NCBI RefSeq assembly: GCF_042242105.1
Contig: NC_092019.1
Coordinates: 25,570,328 to 25,634,327 of the forward strand
DNA length: 64,000 nucleotides
DNA from: Pempheris klunzingeri
Taxonomy: Eukaryota; Chordata; Actinopteri; Acropomatiformes; Pempheridae
Direction: 5' to 3'
Part shown: piece by piece, positions 35,801-46,063 of the stretch
Layout of the letters: every line of letters begins with the position of its first letter
How positions within the stretch are numbered: the first letter of the stretch is position 1
Made by a program: the position numbers and the translations under genes
The notes under the pieces: model-generated
What the model saw: the letters and a program-made list of their open reading frames with translations, nothing else
Database searches by the model: none
Told to the model about the DNA's origin: nothing

Positions 35801-37533
35801 CCTGGCAGCTAGATTCTGAAGCAGGTAATTTGGGCCAACAGGACACACCTTGTTTGTGTGCACAGTGTGGATCAAGTGTTTTTACAGCATGTTAAACTAT
35901 CTGAGGAAAACAGTAAGTGTAAAGTGCACACAGGATTAATGCGGATGAACTCCAAATGCCATTTAAGCACTCCCTGCACATAAACCTGGAGCAGCATAGT
36001 GTAGACCTACTTCCACTGTGCAGACATGATAGTGCACTCAGCCTGCAAAGCTTGCTGGGGCAGGGATAAAATGTGACTCAGGACACAGAAGCCGATGAAC
36101 AGATTCCCTCAGGAGGAGGGGAGACGTATGGCACCAAGTGTGCTGATTCAATTGGGTCCATGACGAGAAATTTATGAGCTACTATATTCGGCGCCAATGC
36201 AGGGCGACGCATTCGTGCAACCACTAGTTTCTAACTTTTATATGCAGAACTCTTAAAATCCCCAGCGTCAAAGTTTCAGTTAACATTTCCAACACATTAC
36301 CTCAACATATAGATGTATCTGCTTCATTAAAGTTGTATCACACTTAAGTGGGTGAGGTCATTCACTCAGACTGTTAAATCTAATTAAAGAATCTCAAAAA
36401 TGTAATGCATAAGTCTTCTTGATACATTTGTATCTTCACAAACTTTTTGCAACAAGTTAAATGGCTTTAAGCAGCGCTATGCTTTTAGTTCAGTGGGTTT
36501 TAGTGTCCTTTATATTACAGAGCTGATTTAAGTGTGACTACAGTGACTACATGAGTAATGTGGTGTAAGCCCCACCTACCACTATATAATGCCTTCAGGT
36601 ATTTTAGCACACATCCAAGCTTAATCATAAAAACCAACTGGTTTGTCAACAGAAGTGTCAACTTGAAACTTCTAACCTGCAGTGAAGCCAAACAGGTGCA
36701 TGTAAGGGCTTGGCACGATGTCAATATTTGAATCTGCCTTTGAATCGCTGTGTATTCCACCATGAGGACAATCCTACACTCTGACATGCATTTTGTACAA
36801 ATAATAGATTGTTGATATATAATATCAAACATCAGCAAACGTCAGCAGCAGAAACCACCAACAGAAAGCTGGAAACAACACATCACTCCTGATACATAGT
36901 CTGACCCAGACTGATGTCAGCAAATCTTAGATAAAGCATTGATCCGAGTATTGAACTATGTGCACATCGCCACTGTTATTGTGGCACCGTGTGGAAATGC
37001 GGAAGCGTTGTCACACTGCAGTTGTTGTCACTGTCAGGAGGAGACCATCAGCAATCTCAAGCCATGTGCGAGTCAGGACGACGACTTCTGTTGGATTCTC
37101 TCGGTGCATGGGAGTGCAATCGCAAAGTTATGTCTGTATTTGAAGACTGTCGGCTCTCCGTGGCATGTTGTTAGCCCCTCCAGAACAGACCAATGAGGCC
37201 CGAGCTGCCGTAGAGTGTCCAGCCAATGACACAAGTCAAGGGACAAAACAAAGTGACACACAAGCAAGGTGCTCTGTAAGGTGAGACAGCTGCGATAAAC
37301 CCCTTCTTAAGCAAAAAGAACAGCTTATCATTACCCTGCGTGTGTTCCAGGAGTCCTCCCTGCCATGGTGCAGCGCTGAGCATACACACTTCACTTGTGC
37401 TAGCTGGTGTTAGCCACTTCAAGCTAGCATGCTCGGTGGTTAGCCAACAACATCCACAGAGCAGTCAGGAACCCACCTGTTTTTCGTCCTCGTAGTCGAC
37501 CTGAGTGTCCGAGTCCACGTTTTCTGACGACAT
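32817..37533 (-). CDS. ensa: Alpha-endosulfine (ENSA/ARPP-19 family PP2A-B55 inhibitor)
   Basis: Small, largely disordered phosphoprotein. When phosphorylated by Greatwall kinase (MASTL) it inhibits PP2A-B55 and permits mitotic entry. Three coding exons join in phase 0: 37533-37477 (57 bp), 34863-34741 (123 bp) and 32987-32817 (171 bp, TAG stop), giving 116 aa. Donors are GTGGGT and GTAAGT; acceptors are CCACAG and CACAG. The diagnostic Greatwall site FDSGDY is at residues 64-69 (Ser66), the conserved core [16 protein letters not shown] is encoded by exon 2, and the C-terminal PKA-type site RKSSLV is at 105-110. The protein ends in KLAG, a form known for one mammalian ENSA isoform. ENSA is preferred over ARPP19 because it sits between mcl1 and hormad1, as on human 1q21. 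The N-terminal exon is poorly conserved, as usual in the family. Confidence 0.95.
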
Positions 37534-38197
37534 GGTGTGAGTGTGATAGACAAACAAGTGTCCCGTTTGCCAGACAACTCAAAGAGATGGATATGCGAGG
37601 TACCGTTTGATGTACCTGTACTGGATCTAATCCTCCGTTTCTGGACAAGACTGCTCCCCAACAAAAATGGCGTAACGAGATGTGACATCACCACTGGATG
37701 GGAGGGGTCTACGTGTGATTGACATATACAGTAACGAATAGGCGAGCAGTGAATGTTGACATAGAGCCAATGGGATGTCTTTAACGGCCCTATTCTGTGT
37801 GATTGACACCACGTCGGCCAATGATTTTACAAAATGAAGACTGGGGGCGATGCGGGGGCCGCACTGCATAACACAAAGCACCTGATCAACACACACGATA
37901 TACAGTTTTATTTGTGCAATATGCTTTTTGTTTAATTCATTCCTTTTTATATCCATATATGAAAAACCAGTTCAACAAGAGGATCGTTGTCATCACCATT
38001 AAATTGTGTTTTGTTATACACCTAGAACAAGCAACCTGCTTTGTGATTGGCTACTTGTTGATTGCGTTGCTGCCCGTCAATCAAACAATCAGCGGGAACG
38101 GTTGATTTATTAACACGTTAGCTTAGCTTGTTTCAAGAACTTTGAAAAACTGATTGAATTATCTTGTTTTGGTGGAATATTCTTTTGTTGTTACCAT
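37534..38197. promoter_or_regulatory. Shared divergent promoter interval of ensa and hormad1
   Basis: ensa starts leftward at 37533. A likely hormad1 5' UTR exon ends at 38197 with donor GTAAGT, leaving about 660 bp that must hold both promoters. CCAAT boxes are seen at 37767-37771 and 37818-37822, with an inverted copy (ATTGG) at 38046-38050. A 12-bp direct repeat, GTGTGATTGACA, occurs at 37713-37724 and 37797-37808. No convincing TATA box is evident. Start sites are inferred. Confidence 0.55.
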
Positions 38198-38394
38198 GTA
38201 AGTACAGGCTCATTATCAACAGGCTAGGCCAGCAACAGCACAGAAGCTTAAGCTGTTTAATGTATCAGGATAATTAGCTAAAGTTAGCTAACACGTCAGC
38301 TCACTGGTTGTAGTTGTAATGACAGTGGTATCTTGCTGGTCCTTCTCATTATTTCTCTGTTCTTTTCAGCTTTTCGTGCTGTCCCACCACAGCC

Positions 38395-41300
38395 ATGGCA
38401 TGTGTACAACAAGTGAGAACTTCACAGGTAAAATGACTGAGCTGACTTACATGAACTACTGTAGGTTTACTGGAGGTCACAGTTAGCGATAGCTGGTTAG
38501 TGTTAGCTACAAGCAGAACACAGAGTTAGAACTTACAGCTTTAGACTATCTATGCAGTGTTTTCTCACTGTTTGAAACAATAACTTTAGTTACTGAAAGC
38601 AAAATGAGTACATTCAGTCATGTGCTACAATTTTGAGGCACTTGTACTCCAGATTAGTTCTCATGGTATTTCCATTAATCTACACTCTACTGTCCCGCAT
38701 TAGGTTGAGTGTTTGTGTTAATTACTTTGCAGATTCAGATTTTAGATACAAAACACATCATCATAAGCTACAGTGGGTTGGTGGTGAAAGGAAGACTTGT
38801 CTGGTATGTTCTGGTTGCATCTTTACATAAGATGGGTTTCCTAACATCAGGACTGGCTCTTTTAATTTTTAATTGTTTGCTCAAATAGCCTACAATTTTC
38901 ATCCGTCCATCCATCCACTGGCCATGCCGCTTATCCTTAAGGGTCGCGGGGAGGCTGGAACTAATCCCAGCTGACTTTGGGCGAGAGGCAGGGTACACCC
39001 TGGACTAGCCGCCAGCCAGTCACAGGGCCAACACATACAGACAGACAACTATTCACGCTCACATTCACACCTATGAGCACTTTAGACTCTCAAACGAACC
39101 TAACCTGCACGTCTTTGACTGTGGGAGCGAGCCGGAGCACCCGAAGAAAAGAACATGCAAACTCCACACAGAAAGGCCCCAGGTTAAAACTGCTAATTAC
39201 CAGCAGTTTCAGACAGGGAACCCTCTTGCTGTGAGGCAGTTGTGCCAACCACCATGCTGCCCTCTGCTACTGTCATCTACATCTAATCGTCAAAAAATTC
39301 CGTCATTAATATTTTGCTAAAATGTTGTATTTCTCTTAAATTGGCAGATTTTCACTGAAATCTGTTTTTTATGTTATAAAATACTGTATGTTTTCGGCTC
39401 ATTCATTCAAATGTAGCTGTTTGCTCATTAGTGTCTGTGTTTACTGTGAGGAGTAAGCTGTACTCGGTATCAGGTTAATTTGTTTTGCTCCTACAGGATA
39501 CTCAGCTGTTGCCTAATCAGGTTCTGTCAGAGCAGCAGTCCTTGGTTGTTATAAAGAAGCTTCTGGCCATTGCAGTGTCTGGCATCACATACCTGCGGGG
39601 CCTTTTCCCAGAGAAAGCCTACGGGAATAAATATGTTGAAGGTTCGATTACACATAGAAACTTATATATCTGCAAATATCAAGGTTTATTTGTCATTTGG
39701 AAATGTTTCAAGGAAGATTCTAACCTCCTCTTTTTTTCTCCCCGCAGATCAGAAAGTGATGATTCTTCGAGAGGAGCGCAGCTGTCCTGGCGCCAGTCAG
39801 ATAGTTCAATGGTTAGTTACAACATAGCCACTCTCATTAATCAGGGTCACAAGTAAAACAGCATTTTGGGTGTCCTGTTCTCTTAACACACAAGCTGTAC
39901 GTTCATGTTTTGACCACTTGTTAGTTTTCTTCAAAGGGAGGGGCAGACAGGAGATTTATTTTTTAAATCTTTGGTGGTATGACTTGTGGAATGTTCTTAT
40001 GAAAGTTCCCTAGTGCTCCATCAACTAACACAAAAATAGCTTTTTTCCTTCTACTCAGATATGACTAATACTAATTAACTAACTAACACTAGGTTTAAAA
40101 GGTTTGCATCTATATCCCTATTTTATTCCCCTGAGTTTTACACCCCTAACCACAGTCTACCATATCATAACAGCCATAGTGATAATTACATGTTCATTGA
40201 TAATTAGATATATAGAAAAAAAACTTGTTTTAACTCTCACAGGATGCAGGGATGCTTTGAGGCCATTCAGAAGAAGTATGTAAGTCATATTGTATCTTTT
40301 CCACCAGTCAGAAGATTTGTTTTGTACCTCTGATTGAGTCATTATGAATTAGACCACATAAACGAACATAAGAAGGTTGTTCCTTACATTTTTACGGTGT
40401 CTCATAATATCATTTGTAGTCTAAATGACTGTTGTACTTGTTTTTTACTTATTCTTTCCCCGCCAGCTGCGGACAGTTATCATGTCTGTGAGTATTTGTT
40501 TTAAACTGTCGTATGTGTTTTTTGAACATTGAATTGTGATACATGTGGGGTGAGCAATCTACCGATCTAAGAATATAAACCTACCTATGCTCACTTGTTG
40601 AGAATACCTTTTGCTGATGTTGTGTAGCATCTAGTTCTCTCCCAAAATATTCATATTGCTCATGTTTTGTCCATTTGGCCCCTTTTTAGATCTACACTGA
40701 CCCAGAGAACCCCCAGGTAATGTGCAGGTTGTCTTCTTGCTATAGTTGATGTTTAGTTATGTTCAGCTACTGTACAGATGACTAGCTGTTAACGTGATTA
40801 TTGGTTATTTCATGTGCAGCACCTGTCTTGTCTTTCAGAAAGTAACTGAGTTTTACCAGTTTAGGATCCAGTACACTGCAAAAGGAGCGCAGATGGACTT
40901 TGAAAGGTAAGATCTTTCACAAGACAACAAATAAACCTCATACCAATGCAGGACACAAACAAAAGGCAAACATAAGCATGAATCATCCATAAGTTGGCTT
41001 TACACGCACATACCAGGAAGTTTATCTAATTGTGACTCAACTTGGAAACTTGTAGCTTAGCTGCTATAACTATAGTTTGAAATAAGTAATGTTTCAAAAG
41101 ATAATTTGCCATAAATCCTGTATCCTGGCAGCACTGAAAAAGTTTAATATTTAATTCAGCAAGCTGGACTCGCAGCAACACTTAAACATCACAGTACTTT
41201 CAGTCTCTCCCGCCATCAACCTCCACCTTAGCACCTCTGTAGTGAGACAGCTTTTCCTCGTCCAGCATCACACTGGCTGGTTCACCTCATCGTGCCAAAA

Positions 41301-42401
41301 ACCTTAATATGCTGAACTGGACCAGTTACGGTAGTGGTTATCTGGCCAAGTGACCGACAGAGCAGTTACATTTAAGCAGCACTGAGCTGATGGTTTGTGT
41401 TCATTTCTCATCCCGTTTCCTTTTTTCATCAGCAACAACAACAACAAGGTGTCGATGTCTTGCGGCAACACTAAGAAGGCCAGCATCCTGCTGGTGAGGA
41501 AGCTCTACACTCTGATGCAGAACCTGGGTCCACTGCCAGACAATGTCTGCCTCAACATGAAGTTGGCTTACTATGACAATGGTAACACACACAAACACAA
41601 CATAGTTATGAAGGAATTATGAATCTAGTGCATCATTTATCAGATGCATCATCAATTAAAGTGTTGTACATGTCTAATATTCCAACAACTAGATTTATTT
41701 GTTTTATGTTGTCATGAGTACATGAACTGTCTCACTCTCCAAGCTTTGATAGTAGCTTTTATATTAAACATTTCTCAGTCTCACTGCTTCTTTCTCCGTC
41801 TCCCTCTGTTGTCGTCTGTTTTCCAGTCACTCCTCAGGACTACCAACCACCAGGTTTCAAGGAGGCTGACGGGGACACCATGGAGTTCGAACGGGAGCCG
41901 GTGAAACTGAACATGGGCGAGGTGGCCACTCCCTTCCACACTCTGAAGCTGGACATGGCCACAGAGCGACAGAGACTGGAGCAGGTGAATGAAAGGAAGC
42001 ATGAGACAGACGGACAGAAATAAAAGCCTGTATATGTGAAACTCTATCTAAACCTTTTCTATGTGCTTTAATCAATACGTAGAGCGTATTTAAGTCCTTG
42101 TTTTCTTTTGTCTTTAGTGGACACAGTTTCGACCTTTGTCTCTGAAACAACAATGTTGACTGCAGTCAGCACTTTCTGTGAGCGTTAATTGACAGCTGTG
42201 CTTGTTGCTAAACTACTGCAGGTGGAGGAGAGTGTTCATGTGACCGAGAAGTGGGTTCTTAAGATGGAGGAGGAGGACGTCCTGTCGAAGGTTGTTTACA
42301 CTCAGCAGGGCAAAATGATCACCAAAGTCATATAGTCATGAAGGGGCTTAAACACACAAATGTTGTAAATGCAGCTGAGGCTACATGTCAGACATACAAG
42401 T

Positions 42402-42436
<35 letters not shown>

Positions 42437-45204
42437 AATATTTAGAGTCATGTGGTCGAACAGGAGAAGAAGCCTGACAACGAGGACACTGACTTGGACA
42501 ACACTGGTAAATCCTCTCCCAGTTCTCCTCGGCTGTGTACATAATAACTTTTGCAGGGGTCACTTTGGCCTATAATTTCTCCAGAATAACTGCAGGAGGT
42601 TAAAAACAAGCTTTTCAGTTTGGAACATCCAGTTCCTAAACACGACTAGAGTGAAGTGTATAAGTTATCATCAGGTCCTTAAAAAAGAATTTTAACATAT
42701 GTTGTTAGGAATATTGTGAAAGTGTTGATTTTATATTATTTTACTGAGACATTCTGCACGACGATGTTAGAACGTGGCAGTTCTCCTTCAGGTTAAACTC
42801 ACAGAGATCCTCCTAATGCAGAAAGAATCACTGAGATCACTGGAGCAGACTGGTGAAACTTTATGAGCAGCACCACCTTCTTTCTTTATGAACTATAGAG
42901 ATCCAGATGAGCCGCTATGAGAAGATCGAGAGCTGTGAGGAAGCTTCAGAGGTAGGTGCAACATTAATTCCACTGATCCCAACAATCTGTGAGCATTAAA
43001 CAACACATTAAACCAGGGGTGTCCAAACTTTTTTCCCTGAGGGCCACACACAGACAAACATCCAAAGGGCTGGGCCACTCACTAGAAGTGAGCTATGCTG
43101 CTAACTTTAATCCACTAGAGGTGATGTGTATCGCCTCAGCTCTAGTGGATTAAAGTTGGCAAATTCAATCAAATGTAGGTAAATTCTGCTTGATAACTGA
43201 ATATGATTCAGCCCTTCCATTAGTGGGCTTTCATTTATTAGTTGTGGTACAAGCTGGTCTTTGCCCTGTAGGCTCTTGTTCAGGTGATCAGTGAGATCCA
43301 CTAAACATGTCAACCAGAGAGGATCACTGAGCTCATGAAGAGGTCCTTCTCTCTTCAAAGCTGGTCCATTTCTGATCTCAGGGAATAAAACCGCTGCAGC
43401 ACAGAGCCACGACTCAGCCAGAGCACATGGGAATGGTAGAGCAGCCCCCCAGCACCAGCATCACCGTCAGAGAGGGAAGCTTGAAATAGTCTGTGCTAGA
43501 GCCCTGGTGCTCGAATCAACAGCCTTACCTCCACTTTCTTGCTCCTCGGCGGACACCGTAGATTCCTTTGTGCTGGCCTGTCCCAGCTGGAGCTCCATCC
43601 GTCGTACCTCCACACAGCTCGTCCCATTTAAGTCCCATCATGCCAACTGCACCTGGCACAGCTTCAAAAACATCCTCACCCATCGTGGTGCTCTTTAGAC
43701 TGCTAACATCAAGCAGCTCCTCCATAATGCTAAAGTGATCTTCATTAGTTATCAGCTGAGCTCTCATCGCACACCGCGTCTCAAACTTTCTACACTCACA
43801 TGCTCTCTTACGTTTCCTTAATTCGGCCATTTTGGGTCACCTGTAGCACATTTCTTCTTCTATTACTCATTTTATAGAGAAGCTGCCTCGTTTAAGACAG
43901 TTACTCCACCTAGTGGTGAGACTAAGAAGTACAACACAGTCCAGCGCAGGTTCCATGTGTGGGCCGTATTACAATACATTTTTAGAATTTCCTGCGGGCC
44001 AATGAAAATTGGACCACGGGCCGCAGTTGGCCCGCGGGCCATAGTTTGGACACCCCTGCATTAAACCATTTCACACTTCTGCTGCAGAGGGCAAGAGTTA
44101 TAGATTAAGATACACTAATACTTTCATTTTTATTTGTCATTGTTCTCTGTCAAGTGGAAATCTATGTTGACGAATTTAAAATAATAAAGCAAAAGAAAAA
44201 CATTTCCTAATCAACAGCAAGTAAATGTGCAGCCTAACAGATGAGAAAAGAGGAATAATGCTTTTGTTAAGAGGTGGAAGGACATATTGCAGCAGGGTAT
44301 GCTGAGGATGCATCACTCGTTTGTTGCATTCTTAGTTTTTTCCTAACAACTGACAGGAGCAGAGACACAATTGCAATGCAAAGAAAATCTTTTCAAAGCT
44401 GTTTCACTTATTTAAAGTGTCAGTGTTTCATTGAGAAACAGGTTTAGGGTTTCTTAGCAGTCTGAAAACTGCTTTGTGCATACACCGAGGAGAGCGCACT
44501 GAATGGCCAGTGGCGTTTACGGTCCATCTGTCCTCTCTCAGATGGACGCGCTGGTGAAGAGGACCTCAGACATGGAGGTGGGCCTGAAGAGGACCAGGAG
44601 TGGACGGATCATCAAGTCCACAACGGTTAGTGCGCCTCTCAAAACTCAACAGCCACCAATTCTCCCCTCACACGGTCACAGCTAGACGACCTCTTCAAGC
44701 TGAAAGCATCTTCTCTCTCCGGTCTCTCTGCTTTGTTAATGAAACAGTCAGGAGAATATTTCTCTGTAGGACTGAGCACCAGTTAGACTGATCGTACCCA
44801 TGACGCTCCTCTGGGTTTGCAGTATTTTGACCTATAAGTAAGAAGAGTGTTTTATTATCGGGGTCAGTCAGAATTCCTATCTAGAGTTTTCTCTATTAAG
44901 AAGGAGCTCTGTCTGGTCATTGTAAATCACTTGGCACGTTTAGATGCATTGGATGCCTACAACCTGGCTGTTGTGTTTAAACAGCACAGTGGTCAGTTAG
45001 AGCAGATGGAATAGTGAATATCATTCTTCAGAAATACTGTCCACTTGGTTCAGGAATGTGCCATTTGTTGGAAAAGAAGTTTAAGAAAGGAAATATTTAT
45101 TTAATATGAAAACGCTGGTTAAAAATATGTTGAAAATTAGAAATCAACACGGAAATTAAAAATAAAGGAGCCCATTAGTACAGCAGATTGTTCTCTGGTG
45201 ACAG

Positions 45205-45238
<34 letters not shown>

Positions 45239-45656
45239 ACAGGAGACAAACCTGACTGTGAACAACAAGAACCCGACACCCATGAAGGACAAAACGGTGA
45301 GAAGCTCATCCTTACAGCATCTATCAACTCTGATCCGATCCTTGCCTAATATGAACAATAATAATAATAAAATGCTTCACATAGAATCTAGAAATAACAA
45401 AGCACTGCTCACTCCGCGTGTCATGGAAGAGTACGATCAGCTCATCAAACAAGTTGGCTTCAGCTGACAAAAAGACACCAGCATTTTTAAATGAGGGTGA
45501 TAAAACAAATGTGCAGGAGGGCTGCTCGTTTCAGCTGGCCATACCTTCTGATGTCTTCAGGTTTCTCAGTACGACATCCCAGACAGCCAGGAAACGCCGT
45601 CCACCTCCGCGCCCAAGAAGAAACGCAAATTCAGCGAACCCAAAGAGCGCTTCTGA
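38395..45656 (+). CDS. hormad1: HORMA domain-containing protein 1 (meiotic chromosome axis)
   Basis: Meiotic axis protein that marks unsynapsed chromosomes and supports recombination and checkpoint signalling in germ cells. Fifteen coding exons join in phase to 372 aa: 38395-38427, 39497-39641, 39748-39811, 40243-40279, 40467-40487, 40690-40716, 40839-40906, 41433-41581, 41827-41984, 42222-42290, 42446-42506, 42899-42951, 44542-44625, 45243-45296 and 45561-45656 (TGA). The HORMA domain spans roughly residues 15-230, with family phrases such as GITYLRGLFPEKAY, YTDPENPQKVTEFYQF, NTKKASILLVRKLY and VTPQDYQPPGFK. An acidic disordered middle follows, then a basic nuclear signal KKKRK (360-364) and the conserved end FSEPKERF, where the closure motif of HORMAD1 lies. 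The ATG sits in a strong context (AGCCATGG) after a spliced 5' UTR. Exons 40467 and 40690 are microexons of 21 and 27 bp. Donors at 39642 (GTTCGA) and 42291 (GTTGTT) are weak, so those boundaries are the least sure. Confidence 0.95.
38883..39262 (+). repeat. High-copy teleost interspersed repeat in hormad1 intron
   Basis: It runs from a (TCCA)n start through CCGCTTATCCTTAAGGGTCG, CAGGGTACACCCTGGACTAG, AACTCCACACAGAAAGGCCC and CTTGCTGTGAGGCAGTTGTG. This order is very common in fish genomes. It lies between the first two coding exons of hormad1. I cannot assign its class securely (non-LTR tail or non-autonomous element). A diverged fragment occurs at 12355-12415. Confidence 0.7.
42405..42436 (+). 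repeat. (TG)14 followed by T4, at a hormad1 splice acceptor
   Basis: The run ends only nine bases before the exon starting at 42446, so the usual polypyrimidine tract is replaced by TG repeat, four T and AATATTTAG. The layout recalls the (TG)mTn tract of human CFTR, where its length sets exon inclusion. Here the effect is inferred. Confidence 0.9.
43014..44058 (-). mobile_element. hAT (Charlie-type) DNA transposon inside hormad1 intron
   Basis: The 1045-bp element has perfect 16-bp terminal inverted repeats, CAGGGGTGTCCAAACT, at both ends. It is flanked by a perfect 8-bp target-site duplication, CATTAAAC (43006-43013 and 44059-44066). Inside, the minus strand carries broken hAT transposase fragments and a strong 21-bp-arm hairpin at 43100-43160. 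It sits antisense between hormad1 coding exons ending at 42951 and starting at 44542. Much of the transposase is deleted, so the copy is non-autonomous; the intact target-site duplication suggests it is not very old. Confidence 0.92.
43107..43830 (-). pseudogene. Broken hAT transposase fragments
   Basis: Two minus-strand pieces resemble Charlie8/GTF2IRD2-like transposase. One (about 43525-43700) includes TTMGEDVFEAV and WDELCGGTTDGAPA, the region around a catalytic aspartate. The other (about 43200-43340) includes the DHLNKSLQGKDQLVPQL segment. They are separated by frame disruption and deletion, and the N-terminal DNA-binding domain is missing. No functional protein is expected. Confidence 0.8.
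45206..45237 (+). repeat. (TG)16 directly at a hormad1 splice acceptor
   Basis: The TG run ends five bases before the exon starting at 45243; only GACAG separates them. This acceptor lacks a conventional polypyrimidine tract, apart from the alternating T residues of the repeat. Confidence 0.93.
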
Positions 45657-45947
45657 CCGTCCACCCCACTGCTAACACCGCCGCTTTGACTCACACGGGT
45701 GTTTTTTTAAATTTCAGTTTTGATGACAACCAGTTGCGTAACTGTTTTTAAAGGGGAGTCCACTCCTTTTAGTGTTCATCGTGGGTTGTGATACAACTGT
45801 ATGTTTTCCCTTCAGTTTATCGGAATGCACTGCAAAAAATGGGGACAATTTACATATTTACAAATGAAAATGCTGGACTTTGTGTTCTGTTCGTTTTACT
45901 GCTACCATTCTGAGCCACTTGTTTACAGAGCACCTTTTTCATACTGG

Positions 45948-45953
45948 AATAAA
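45948..45953 (+). terminator. hormad1: hormad1 polyadenylation signal
   Basis: AATAAA lies about 290 bp after the hormad1 stop codon and is the first canonical signal downstream, giving a compact 3' UTR. Confidence 0.7.
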
Positions 45954-46013
45954 ACACAAAAATGCTTCCAATGTGGTGCTGCAGTGTATGACACGTCATG
46001 TTTTTTATCAGCC

Positions 46014-46063
<50 letters not shown>
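46014..46063. repeat. (AGAT)n microsatellite, about 12 units
   Basis: An uninterrupted tetranucleotide run is read directly, about 60 bp beyond the hormad1 poly(A) signal. Confidence 0.97.
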
